The notes beneath the pieces are model-generated. The model had not been told where the DNA came from, did no database searches, and saw nothing but the letters and a program-made list of their open reading frames with translations. Positions 45,362-55,626 of a stretch of DNA of 64,000 bases are shown one piece after another (the stretch's first letter is position 1; each line of letters starts with the position of its first letter). Location of the stretch: the NCBI GenBank assembly GCA_964291445.2, contig OZ219862.1, forward strand, positions 558,001-622,000. Direction: 5' to 3'. Made by a program: the position numbers and the translations under genes. This stretch comes from JAPOXR01 sp964291445. Lineage in GTDB: Bacteria > Pseudomonadota > Alphaproteobacteria > Rhodobacterales > Rhodobacteraceae.

Positions 45362-46267
45362 CTATCGGGATGCAATCCTGACCGTCTCCGGCGGCGGCAG
45401 CGATGCGTATTCCTCCACCGCGTCATCCAGCCACTTTTCGTAGGTGGCCTGGTCGACCACCTTTACCGTGACCGGCATGTAGGTATGGTCCTTGCCGCAC
45501 AACTCCGAACACTGGCCGAAATAGATGCCCTCCTCTTCCGCCTTGAACCAGAGGCCGGCCAGCCGGCCCGGAACACCATCCTGCTTGACGCCGAATGACG
45601 GAACCGTCCAGGCATGAATCACGTCGGATGCGGTCACGTAGACGACCACGGTCTTGTCGACCGGAATCACCACCGCGGTATCGGTTGCCAACAGCCATTC
45701 ATCCTGCGAATAGCCGAATTCCTCGAGCTGGTCCCGCTCCAGCATGAAGCTGTCGAAGCTGATCTCGTGGTCGGGATATTCATATGTCCAGTACCACTGG
45801 TTGCCGGTCGCCTTGATGGTGACGTCGGCTTCGGGAATCGTCTGCTGCTTGAACAGCACCGGCAGCGAGATGGCGCCGATGCCAACCAGGATGACAATCG
45901 GAACCACCGTCCAGACAATCTCGACCGGGGTGTTGTGCGTGAAGCTGGCCGGAGTCGGATTGCTGCGGCTGTTGTAGCGAAGGATGATGATCAGCAGCAG
46001 CCCGACAACCACGGCGCAGATCACCGAAATGATATAGAGCAGGATATTGTCCAGCCAGACGATGTCGCGCGCCACCTCGGTCACTGCCTTCTGGAATTCC
46101 CAGCTTCCCGGGTCCGGGCGACCGATGATTTCGAGGTCCTTCGTGACATCTGCGCCGTATGCGGAGCCGGCAAACGCCGACACTCCCAACAGGGCAGGAA
46201 GGAATATCCTGTCTACAAGCATGCACCTTGCTCCAGCCACCAGACTCCGCACGGCCTTTACTGCCAT
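45362..46267 (-). CDS. ctaC: Cytochrome c oxidase subunit II
   Basis: 301 residues. Signal peptide (about 1-39, ends SAYGA), two membrane helices, then the periplasmic CuA domain. All CuA ligands are visible: H in DVIHAWTVPSFGVK, then CSELCGKDHTYM (Cys, Cys, His, Met). ATG 46267 has AAGG seven bases upstream; 46288 and 46222 are alternatives. First gene of the leftward oxidase operon, divergent from tldD. Subunit I is missing downstream. Confidence 0.97.
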   Translation of the reverse strand: MAVKAVRSLVAGARCMLVDRIFLPALLGVSAFAGSAYGADVTKDLEIIGRPDPGSWEFQKAVTEVARDIVWLDNILLYIISVICAVVVGLLLIIILRYNSRSNPTPASFTHNTPVEIVWTVVPIVILVGIGAISLPVLFKQQTIPEADVTIKATGNQWYWTYEYPDHEISFDSFMLERDQLEEFGYSQDEWLLATDTAVVIPVDKTVVVYVTASDVIHAWTVPSFGVKQDGVPGRLAGLWFKAEEEGIYFGQCSELCGKDHTYMPVTVKVVDQATYEKWLDDAVEEYASLPPPETVRIASR

Positions 46268-46384
46268 GCACGGGCCTTCATCAACCATGTTGTTTTCGAC
46301 GCCTGCAAATCATATTAGTCTGCAATTCACAAGCAGAAGCCAAGCCTGTCTGGCAGGGTTTGGAATGCGCCTTGCGGGAAGAAC

Positions 46385-47812
46385 ATGGCTAAACAACCGG
46401 CTGCCTTCGCACCATTCGAGGATTCGCTCGACCGTGGCAAATCGCTGCAGATTCTCCGGGACGCATCCGCCGGCTCGGATGACTGCGAACTCTTCCTCGA
46501 GCGAGCCAGGTCGGAGCAGCTGGTCCTCGACGATCAGCGCCTGAAAAATGCGAGTTACAACGAGCGCTCGGGGTTCGGGTTGCGGGCCGTTGTCGGCGAG
46601 GTCGCCGGCTATGCCCATTCCAGCGTGATCGACCAGGTCGCGCTCGGCGACGCCGCCGACACGGTCCGCCATGCCGTCAGGAGCGGCGGCGGAACATTGT
46701 CGCCGGCACCGGAACCGGCGACGACAAGCCGTTACCGGCCGGTTGACCCCTCATCCGGTTCGACCTTCCCGGACAAGGTCGAATTGCTGCGGGATATCGA
46801 TGCCTACCTGCGATCTTCCGACAACCGGGTCGTGCAGGCCACGGCAAGCCTTTCCTCCTCGCTGCAGGAGGTGATCATCCTGCGTCCAGATGGCACGCTG
46901 CTGTCGGATACCAGGCCGATGTCCCGGTTGAACCTGTCCGTCATCCTCGAGCAGGATGGCAGGAGGGAGACCGGCCAGGCCGGGGCTGGCGGTCGGCACG
47001 GGCCGGGCAGGCTGACCCGGAACGGTAACTGGAAGGCATTGGCCGACGAGGCATTGCGCATCGCCAGGGTCGGCCTGACTGCAGAACCTGCCCCGGCTGG
47101 CGAGCTGGAAGTTGTGCTCGGACCAGGTTGGCCCGGCATCCTGCTGCACGAGGCCATCGGGCACGGTCTCGAGGGCGATTTCAACCGCAAGCGGACTTCG
47201 GCATTCTCGGGATTGCTGGGCAAGCGGGTCGCGGCGCCCGGCGTCACGGTTCTGGATGATGGCACCATGGCGGAGTCACGCGGATCGGTGACCATCGACG
47301 ACGAAGGAACGCCGGGACAAAAGACAACGCTGATCGAGGACGGGATCCTGGTCCGCTACATGCAGGATCGACAGAATGCCCGACTGATGAAATCGGCGCC
47401 AACCGGGAACGGCCGCCGTGAATCCTACGCCCATTGCCCCATGCCGCGGATGACCAACACCTACATGCTGGGCGGTGACGGCAGTCCGGAGGACATCGTT
47501 GCCGGCATGAAGGACGGAATTCATGCGGTCGGGTTCGGTGGCGGCCAGGTTGACATCACCAATGGCAAATTCGTGTTTTCCTGTACCGAGGCCTACCGGG
47601 TCAGAAACGGCAAGATCGGCGCACCGCTCAAGGGGGCAACGCTGATCGGCGATGGCGCCAGCGTCCTGAAGAAGATCCGGGCCACCGGCAACGACATGCG
47701 GCTGGATCCGGGGATTGGCAGTTGCGGCAAGAATGGCCAATGGGTGCCGGTCGGCGTCGGCCTGCCGACCGTGCTCATCGGCGGGCTGACAGTCGGGGGC
47801 GCCGGCATCTGA
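46385..47812 (+). CDS. tldD: Metalloprotease TldD
   Basis: 475 residues. TldD/PmbA family protease that works with TldE on small unfolded peptides and toxins. The zinc motif HEAIGHGLEGD starts at H255 (HExxxH). C-terminal segments GFGGGQVDITNGKFVFSC and GKNGQWVPVGVGLPTVLIGGLTVGG are family-typical. TldE (pmbA) is not in the window. GGGAAG is upstream of the ATG. Confidence 0.97.
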   Translation: MAKQPAAFAPFEDSLDRGKSLQILRDASAGSDDCELFLERARSEQLVLDDQRLKNASYNERSGFGLRAVVGEVAGYAHSSVIDQVALGDAADTVRHAVRSGGGTLSPAPEPATTSRYRPVDPSSGSTFPDKVELLRDIDAYLRSSDNRVVQATASLSSSLQEVIILRPDGTLLSDTRPMSRLNLSVILEQDGRRETGQAGAGGRHGPGRLTRNGNWKALADEALRIARVGLTAEPAPAGELEVVLGPGWPGILLHEAIGHGLEGDFNRKRTSAFSGLLGKRVAAPGVTVLDDGTMAESRGSVTIDDEGTPGQKTTLIEDGILVRYMQDRQNARLMKSAPTGNGRRESYAHCPMPRMTNTYMLGGDGSPEDIVAGMKDGIHAVGFGGGQVDITNGKFVFSCTEAYRVRNGKIGAPLKGATLIGDGASVLKKIRATGNDMRLDPGIGSCGKNGQWVPVGVGLPTVLIGGLTVGGAGI

Positions 47813-47881
47813 GACCGGCCCGGTTGCCGGTCGTACATGCTTCCGGATATTCGGACATGCTCCGGAAGCGGAGGCTGCTGA

Positions 47882-48748
47882 ATGCTGCAGATACTGATGG
47901 GTGCGATGAGCGCCACCTCCTTTGGGGTGGCGGATTTCATGGCCAGCCACTCCTCGCGCCGTCTTGGCGCCAGGAGCGCCCTCACCGGCATGCTGCTGGT
48001 CAGCACCGCGGTGATCAGCCTGTTCGTGGTCTTCAGCCCGGCCACCGACGGGCTTGCCGTCGGCCGACCGTGGATTGCCTGCCTGCACGGGGTGGCAATG
48101 GCCGCCGCCCTGCTGCTGTTTTTCCGCGCCATGGAACTTGGCCCGGTCTCGGTGGCAGCACCGATCGTTGCCTCCCACCCGTTATTCATCATGGGATTTG
48201 CCCTTGCCACCGGCTCGCGCCCAAGCGCCGTGCAGCTGGCGGCCATGCTGCTGATCGTGGCCGGCCTGATGGTCGTTGCCGCCGGCAATCGCAAACCCGC
48301 CATCGTCCTGCACGCCGGCGCCTTTCGCTCGCCACGCGGCGCACTCGCCCTCGCGCTTGCGGCCAGCGTCATCTATGCAATCGCCATCGTGTCGGCCCAG
48401 CAGGCAGTCCGCTGGTCGGATGATTTGGCCGTTCTCTGGCTCGGCCGGGTCTCCGGCCTCGCGTTCCTCCTCGTCTGTGCTGGCCTGGCGCGTTCGGTGC
48501 CGCGGCTGCCGCCCCGTTGGTGGCCATTCCTTGCGGCCCACGGCCTGCTCGATTCTGCTGGATTGCTGTTCCTGCTCATGGGCAGCACCGGCCAGCTCGA
48601 CGAGGTCACCGCCGTGGTCGCCTCGACCTTCACCATGGTTACCGTGCTTCTTGCCCGGCTGTTCTATGGCGAGCAGGTCTCGCCCCGACAATTGTCGGGG
48701 ATCCTGGCAATCTTCGGCGGCGTTGCCCTGCTGTCGGCCGGGCTCTGA
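47882..48748 (+). CDS. EamA/DMT-family transporter
   Basis: 288 residues, ten predicted helices in two repeats. Repeat one ends in ALATGSRPSAVQLAAMLLIVAGLMVV (about 105-135), repeat two in YGEQVSPRQLSGILAIFGGVALL at the C-terminus. GGAGG seven bases before the ATG. Unrelated in substrate terms to the first EamA gene at 4-5 kb. Seventy bases after tldD, possibly co-transcribed. Confidence 0.9.
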   Translation: MLQILMGAMSATSFGVADFMASHSSRRLGARSALTGMLLVSTAVISLFVVFSPATDGLAVGRPWIACLHGVAMAAALLLFFRAMELGPVSVAAPIVASHPLFIMGFALATGSRPSAVQLAAMLLIVAGLMVVAAGNRKPAIVLHAGAFRSPRGALALALAASVIYAIAIVSAQQAVRWSDDLAVLWLGRVSGLAFLLVCAGLARSVPRLPPRWWPFLAAHGLLDSAGLLFLLMGSTGQLDEVTAVVASTFTMVTVLLARLFYGEQVSPRQLSGILAIFGGVALLSAGL

Positions 48749-48869
48749 CTTCCAACCGGGCAGCAGGGACCCCCTTGCCGCCCGGCACGGGGACCGACGG
48801 CAAGCCGGGCTCGTGACCCTCGACCCTCCATCGGTTCCTTCGTGAACAATGCGGCACCCGCGGAGACGG

Positions 48870-48897
48870 TTGTCATTCATTTTCATCCGGCTATTCT
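48870..48897 (+). promoter_or_regulatory. Candidate promoter of the TonB-dependent receptor gene
   Basis: TTGTCA (48870-48875), 16 bases, TATTCT (48892-48897); predicted start near 48904. This would exclude the ATG at 48900 as the coding start and supports the one at 48927. No Fur box or cobalamin riboswitch box was recognised nearby. Confidence 0.4.
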
Positions 48898-48926
48898 AGA
48901 TGGGTTCGTCAGATCGCGATGGGAAA

Positions 48927-51419
48927 ATGAACCGGCTCTGTCATTCATTGCGGCGGCATTCGATCGCAAATGCCATCCAATCAATTTGCCTGCTTCTGGC
49001 AATCTTGACCCCAGGGGCGACCCGGGCGGACCAGCTGGACGGAATTCGGCCTGAATTCGTCATCGAAGGGGAAGAAATCAGGCGAACCGGCATCGCCGAT
49101 GTCTTCAGTCTCCTGGTGAACAGGGGCGGCTCCAACATTCACGGCATTGGACGGCCCGGTGTGCTTGATCCCTTCTTCACTGTGTTTCTGATCAACGGCC
49201 GACCTATCCCGACTGTCTCATCCACCTACACCCTGGAGTCGTTGCCTGTCTCGGCAATTGAGCGCATCGAAGTCTACGGCTCGAGCCGCGCAACATCGAT
49301 TGGCGAGGATGCAATCGGCGGTGCAGTGAATATTATCCTGCGGCGGGATTTTGAAGGCACGGAGTTCCGAACGGGCGTTCTTCGACCCCGGGCCGATGGA
49401 GGAGATTCAGACCATGCCAGCCTCACCTGGGGCGGGCCGGTCGGCGAGGGGCATATGGTGGTCGGGCTGGACATCCTGAGGCACGGGGAGATCCGGGATG
49501 CCGATCGCGACTTCGGCCGCGCCTCCTACGACCCGGACGCCCCAACCGAATTCAGCAAGACCTCTGGTGTGTCATTTGCCGGAAACACCGTGTTCTACCT
49601 CGGTGGTGACCCGATTGGCCGGCATGCAGCCACGTTGGGAGCCTGCGAGGGAGAAGGGTACGTCCGTATCCTTGACCCCGTGGGCTATGTCGGCGAGGGG
49701 TGTGGCTTTGCCTATGCCGACGTTACCTGGCACACCAGTCGCTTCGAGAGAAACGCGGCCCATGTCAGCCTGGATCATCCGTTCGGCGACAATTCGGAAA
49801 TCTATGTCGAGGCACGACATGCATGGTCCAAGTCCCGGCAGGTCCTGGCCCCCACGCCCAGCCTCCTCACGTTCATTTTCCCCAGCGAGGGGTTCAAGCA
49901 ACTGGACAGTCACTTGCAGCTTAGTCCAGGAGCGCCGGACAACAGGTTTGGTTTCATGTTTCTCGGGCACCGGTTTGTCGGCCATGGAAACCGGGTCTGG
50001 AAATGGAGCCTCAAGGAGACTGACCTGACGGTAGGAGTGCGAAGCCAGCTTGACTCGGGAGTCGAACTGGACAGCTATGTCAGGACGTATCGCCACGATG
50101 CCGACGAGGTCGGCAATGCCTTCGTCGACCGCGAGAAAATTCATGAATTTGTCGAAAGCAGGGCATACAGCCTCGCCGAACCGACGCAGGCGTCGGCAGA
50201 AGTCCTGGCCGACAGCACCGTGACGCAGAACCGGACAGGCTCCATCAGGCGGCGGTCCGCCGGGCTTGCGTTGAGCGGGGCCGGAGAAATTGTTCCGGGT
50301 CGGGATGTGCAATGGCGGCTGGGCGTCGAGGTCGAGCACCGCACGCTGGTCAACCTATTCGACAACCGGGGACGGACAGACCTGACCGGCAGAATTGTCA
50401 CGCTGGCTGGCAACTCGGTCGAGGGAACCCGATATCGCCGCACTGGTTACTCGGAAGTCGAATTCCCGGTCACCGAACGGTGGGATGTCATCCTTGGTGC
50501 CCGGCTGAGCGACTACAATGATGTCGGAGATGCCGGACACCGGGAGATTGCAAGCAGGTTTCGGGTCAATGACAAATTGACGCTGCGGGGCTCGCTGAGC
50601 GCCGGTGAACGCGCGCCGTCCCTCTATGCGGTAAACGCCCGCGAGGAGGAGTTCCACGCCCATGCCGAATTGCCGAATGGAGAGGAAGCCGAGGTCACCG
50701 TCAGGACGCGGGGCAATCCGAACATCCGACCCTATGATACCGAGGCCATCAACCTCGGTTTTGCCGCCAGCGCAGGTCCAGCCGATATCAGCATCGACTG
50801 GTTCAGGATCGACCAGTCCGGAAGCCCTGTGGTCCCGACCGCGCAATCGGTCATCAACCGGTCCCTGTCGGGCGAAGGACTCCCTGACGACATCAAGATC
50901 GACAGTGATCATGGCCATAGGGGAGTTCCTCACTACGAACTGGACGTTCCCTGGGTCAATCTCGAAGACAAGACAAGGTCGGGAATTGATGCCAGACTTG
51001 CCACCGGGTGGAAGACGGGGTCCATCGACTGGTCATTGGATACCCGTTGGCTCTACGTCGACAAGGCACGAAGCACCGTGTTCGGCAAGGAGAAGGATGA
51101 CCCGCTCACCCCCCGAAACCGGGTTCACAACCTGGTTCGGGCAGGGAGGGGAAATCTGAGCGCCGACTGGAGCTTCAACTATGTCTCCGGATACAGGGAT
51201 GACCATGAGGATGACAGCTATCCATCCTGGAAGGGCCACGACATTTCGCTGAACTGGAAGCGGGCATTCGGCAATGAAGGGGTCGAGTTCACCGCCGGAA
51301 TGCTCAACGTGACCGATGAGGGGCCGCCGGTCCTGCCCACGGCACCCGATCACCACGTCTCGTCGCTCGACACCTATCTTGGACGATCACTGTTCGTGAC
51401 GACCAGCATCACCTGGTAG
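48927..51419 (+). CDS. TonB-dependent outer-membrane receptor
   Basis: 830 residues. Signal peptide (about 1-35, ending TRADQ), plug domain (about 45-145: FLINGRPIPTV, VSAIERIEVYG, GGAVNIILRR), then a large barrel with repeated amphipathic strands and the terminal aromatic residue W (SITW) typical of outer-membrane barrels. A cysteine pair lies in a loop near residues 240-262. Imports an iron complex, cobalamin, a sugar or another ligand; nothing adjacent reveals which. No ExbB, ExbD or TonB gene is in the window. Start at 48927 is preferred; ATG 48900 is in frame. Confidence 0.9.
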   Translation: MNRLCHSLRRHSIANAIQSICLLLAILTPGATRADQLDGIRPEFVIEGEEIRRTGIADVFSLLVNRGGSNIHGIGRPGVLDPFFTVFLINGRPIPTVSSTYTLESLPVSAIERIEVYGSSRATSIGEDAIGGAVNIILRRDFEGTEFRTGVLRPRADGGDSDHASLTWGGPVGEGHMVVGLDILRHGEIRDADRDFGRASYDPDAPTEFSKTSGVSFAGNTVFYLGGDPIGRHAATLGACEGEGYVRILDPVGYVGEGCGFAYADVTWHTSRFERNAAHVSLDHPFGDNSEIYVEARHAWSKSRQVLAPTPSLLTFIFPSEGFKQLDSHLQLSPGAPDNRFGFMFLGHRFVGHGNRVWKWSLKETDLTVGVRSQLDSGVELDSYVRTYRHDADEVGNAFVDREKIHEFVESRAYSLAEPTQASAEVLADSTVTQNRTGSIRRRSAGLALSGAGEIVPGRDVQWRLGVEVEHRTLVNLFDNRGRTDLTGRIVTLAGNSVEGTRYRRTGYSEVEFPVTERWDVILGARLSDYNDVGDAGHREIASRFRVNDKLTLRGSLSAGERAPSLYAVNAREEEFHAHAELPNGEEAEVTVRTRGNPNIRPYDTEAINLGFAASAGPADISIDWFRIDQSGSPVVPTAQSVINRSLSGEGLPDDIKIDSDHGHRGVPHYELDVPWVNLEDKTRSGIDARLATGWKTGSIDWSLDTRWLYVDKARSTVFGKEKDDPLTPRNRVHNLVRAGRGNLSADWSFNYVSGYRDDHEDDSYPSWKGHDISLNWKRAFGNEGVEFTAGMLNVTDEGPPVLPTAPDHHVSSLDTYLGRSLFVTTSITW

Positions 51420-51606
51420 CTTTCGAAGACGACGGTTGACGGGTGATTGCGTCCTCGCAACCATTCCCTGGCCGCCATCGGCGATGCAGGAATGCTGTTC
51501 CCACGAAAAACCGCTTCCGCTTTCGGCCAGCGGCATTGACACCATTTGTAATCTGCCGGATTGACACCACTTCAGTCTGATTACTTCCTTGCCGTGAGCG
51601 TCCCAC

Positions 51607-54149
51607 ATGCCCGTTGTCATTGTCGAGTCACCTGCAAAAGCCCGGACGATTGAACGATATTTGGGACCTGGCTACCGGGTTCTGGCATCGTTTGGTCATA
51701 TCCGCGACCTTCCGGAGAAGAACGGATCGGTGGACCCGGACCACGAGTTTTCCATGCAGTGGATGCTCCAGGCCAAGGCAAAGGACCGGGTCAAGGCCAT
51801 TGCGGATGCGCTCAAATCCGACCCGGAGCTGGTGCTTGCCACCGACCCGGACCGGGAGGGCGAGGCGATCAGCTGGCATGTCCAGGAGGTTCTGTCCAAC
51901 CGCCGCGGCGTCAAGATCGAGGGCGAGGCCAAGCGGGTCGTCTTTAACGCCGTCACCAAGTCTGCCGTGCTGGATGCCATGCAGAATCCGAGACGCGTGG
52001 ACATGCGGCTGGTCGATGCCTACCTGGCAAGGCGCGCCCTTGACTACCTGGTCGGCTATACCCTGTCTCCGGTGCTGTGGAAGAAACTACCCGGCGCCCG
52101 CTCGGCTGGCCGGGTTCAGTCGGTCTGCGTTCGCCTGATCGTCGAGCGGGAATCCGAGATCGAGGCGTTTCAGGCCAGGGAGTACTGGAGCATTATTGCC
52201 AGGGTCGAGACCGAAAAAGGCGAGGCGTATTTTGCCAGGCTCTCAATCCTCGATGGCAAGAAACTCGGCGAGCACGACATTGCGACCGGCGACGAGGCGA
52301 ATGAAGCTGTTGACAGGGTGCTGAATTCCCGGTTTCGCCTGGACAGCCAGGACAGCACGACCCGCACCCGCACCCCCCCTGCCCCGTTCGTAACCGCCAC
52401 GTTGCAGCAGGATGCCAGCTCGCGGCTTCGATCGAATCCCCGCAAGACCATGCGGACTGCGCAGAAACTCTACGAGGCAGGACTCATTACCTACATGCGC
52501 ACCGATGGCATCGAGATGGCCCCCGAGGCACTCGCCGCGGTCCGCCGGGAAATCGGCGATCGCTTCGGTGCCGACTACCTGCCCGCAAAGCCCCGCCATT
52601 TCAGGAACAAGGCCAAGAATGCCCAGGAGGCGCATGAGTGCATTCGCCCCACCAACCTCTCGCTGGATGCGTCGGGGCTGAAGATCGGCGATGCCGACCA
52701 GCGGCAACTCTACGACTTGATCTGGAAACGGACGGTGGCCAGCCAGATGAATCCGGCGCGTATCCTGCAGACCACCTGCAACCTCCTGTCGGAGGATGGG
52801 AAGACCGGCCTCAGGGCCGTCGGCAATGTCCTGCAATTCGATGGATACCGGAAACTCTACCAGGAAAGCGGCCAAGCGAAGGCAGGTGCAAGATCCCGGT
52901 CCGGAAATGGCAGTGGTTCCGGCGAGCCGGAGGAGCAGGACGGCAAGAATGCCGAGTTGCCGGTGATGTCCGAGGGCGACAGGATGGCGGTCCCGAGCGC
53001 TCAGCCAAGACAGCATTTTACCAAGCCGCCGCCGAGATTTACCGAGGCCTCGCTGGTCAAGAAGATGGTCGAACTCGGGATCGGTCGACCATCGACATAT
53101 TCCTCGATCGTGGCCACCATCCAGGACCGCGGCTATGTCCGGCAGGAGAAAGGCAGCCTGCATCCGCAGGGGATCGGCCGGATGCTGAACAGCTTCCTTG
53201 TTACTTATTTCGGTCGATATGTCGGCTACGAGTTCACTGCCGGTCTTGAGCAGGAGCTCGATGATGTATCGGCCGGACGGAAGGACCGGCTTGATGTCCT
53301 GGACCGGTTCTGGCGGGATTTCACCGCGGCAATCGACGATACCAGCGACCTGCGGATCGGCGCAGTCCTTGACCAACTGACCGCAATCCTGGTGCCGCAG
53401 CTGATGCCCGATGCTGCCGCCGATGACGGCGGCCGGACTTGTCCGCATTGCGGGAATGGCCGCATCCGGTTGCGCACCAGCCGCAAGGCGGGCGCATTCC
53501 TCGGCTGTTCAAACTACCCGGAATGCGAGTTTGTCCGCTCTATTGATGGCGGTTCCGAAATCGAGCAGGGCGATGTTCCGGCGCGGCGTGAGCTCGGCAT
53601 CGATCCCGAAACCGGACTGACGGTCACGGCGAGGGTTGGCCGGTTCGGGCCCTATCTGCAACTCGGGGAGGCAAAGGGGGCAAAGGACAAGCCAAAACGC
53701 TCCAGCATCCCCAAGGGATTCGATGACTCGGACATCACCCTTGAAACTGCCCTGGCGCTGTTGGCGCTACCGCGCAAGGTCGGCGAACATCCGGACGATG
53801 GCGCCGCGGTCGAGGTCGGGATCAACCGGATCGGGCCGTATGTGCGCCATGGCAGCCAATACGCCACCCTTACCGATCCGGCCGAACTGTTCACGCTGGG
53901 AATGAACCGGGCAATCGAATTGCTGGCGAGCAGCAAGCGGGGATCGCGTGGCCGCACTGCGCAGCGGGCGATCGCTGAACTCGGCGAACATCCCGGCAAG
54001 GGCGGCGCCGTCCGGGTCCTCGACGGACGCTACGGTCCCTACATCAAGTGGAACCGCGTCAACGCCTCCATCCCCTCCGGCACCGACCCGGCCTCGCTTT
54101 CGCTGGAGCAGGCGGTGCAGCTGATTGCCGCCAAGCAGAAGGCCCGGTC

Positions 54150-54153
<4 letters not shown>
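51607..54153 (+). CDS. topA: DNA topoisomerase I
   Basis: 848 residues. Type IA enzyme relaxing negative supercoils. TOPRIM domain with IVESPAKARTIE at the N-terminus and TDPDREGEAISWH; catalytic tyrosine Y296 in LITYMRTDG. One C4 zinc finger (CPHCG... CSNYPEC, about 615-640), then three topoisomerase C-terminal repeats (GRFGPYLQLGE, NRIGPYVRHG, GRYGPYIKW). A disordered insert rich in Gly, Ser and Glu lies near residue 430. Ends in an ATGA overlap with the epimerase gene. Confidence 0.97.
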
Positions 54154-54551
<398 letters not shown>

Positions 54552-54554
54552 GCG

Positions 54555-54836
54555 ATGTCGATCGGTGCGGCGCTGGTTCTCTACGCGGTCATCTGGTTCT
54601 TGTGCCTGTTCGTTGCGCTTCCCTTCAGGATCAGATCCCAGATCGATGACGGCAAGGTCGTGCCCGGAACGCCGCCATCGGCGCCTGTCGATCCCGGCCT
54701 CAAGATCAAGGTCAAGTGGACAACGATTGCCGCCACACTGATCTGGCTGCCGACTGCCGGCATCATCGCCTCCGGCTGGATCACCATCGAAGCCATCGAC
54801 ATCTTCAATCGCTGGGGCGACGGCAGCTACGGTTGA
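54555..54836 (+). CDS. DUF1467 family small membrane protein
   Basis: 93 residues with two transmembrane helices (about 3-23 and 55-78) and a short loop containing PFRIRSQIDDGKVVPGTPPS, as in DUF1467. Function unknown. Three bases after mce, in the order mce-DUF1467 common in alphaproteobacteria, where a proS gene usually follows but does not here. Confidence 0.9.
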   Translation: MSIGAALVLYAVIWFLCLFVALPFRIRSQIDDGKVVPGTPPSAPVDPGLKIKVKWTTIAATLIWLPTAGIIASGWITIEAIDIFNRWGDGSYG

Positions 54837-55367
54837 TCCCCCACCTACCCCGGTCCACCCGCCGGAAATTCGGAACAGCAAGGCGCGGCCATGACCAGGG
54901 GGCGTCCACATACGGGAGATGTGCAGGTGGTGACACCAGGGCGAGAGCTTCCTTGCCGGAATCGAGGCGCGCATGAAGGTGGCTTTGCTTGGGACCCGGC
55001 GGCAGCCGGGCCAGCCACAGAGCCGGCGTTGCGTCGCACCCACTTGGATGCGGTCAATCAGGCCAGGCTCGTCGGAAGGCTCCAAATCGCCCTGGCAATC
55101 AAGGCCCAGACCAAGGCCCGGCGGTCCTGCCGTGGCCGGCCTGGGTTTGCCGGCGAAACATTCGACCTCGGCCAGTTCAGGTGCCTGGTCCAGGCGCCGG
55201 TGCTTCTCCAGGAGAGGGCCGACCTATTTGGCTCTGCATCCCGCTGCATCGAGATACGCGTCCAAACTCGCGTTCTGATTACCTTCAAAGCGATCTTGCA
55301 GCTTTGGCGCCCGGTGACTCTATCCCTTGCCACCTCTTCGACGAGCGCCATTGGGATATGGCGCCAG
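54837..55367. other. Stretch without a supported gene
   Basis: 531 bases from DUF1467 to the PIN fragment. Open frames on both strands have no domain. This is where the conserved neighbour order ends, so it may be an insertion junction. Confidence 0.45.
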
Positions 55368-55517
55368 GTGACGGGTTTCGGCGCACTTCTCGATGCCAAC
55401 ATTCTCTATCCCGCACCGATGCGGGATATTTTTCTGCAATTGGCGGTTGAAGATCATATCCGCGCGAAGTGGACCGCTGACATCCATGGGGAATGGATCA
55501 ATGCCCTGCGCGACGAG
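55368..55517 (+). pseudogene. PIN-domain toxin N-terminal fragment
   Basis: The first 50 residues read VTGFGALLDANILYPAPMRD and IFLQLAVEDHIRAKWTADIHGEWINALRDE, the start of a PIN_3-type (PF13470) toxin with the first catalytic Asp in LLDANILYP. After that similarity stops, so the later acidic residues are missing. Possibly truncated by insertion of the neighbouring ATPase gene, which ends about 110 bases further on the opposite strand. Confidence 0.75.
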
Positions 55518-55626
55518 GGGTCCTTCGTTGATCATGCAGGAGCATCACTTCTCCGAAGGGAAGGCAGGAGCCTCGGTCCAGAACGGAACGCAGCCAGGGT
55601 CTGGCCCGGGTGGCAGGCCACTACGA

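Noticed and set aside
48749..48926. Cobalamin riboswitch ahead of the TonB-dependent receptor
   Set aside because: No B12-box-like sequence, and the space is shorter than the usual element.
52243..53448. A 401-residue open frame on the minus strand
   Set aside because: Antisense to topA, which is intact and certain.
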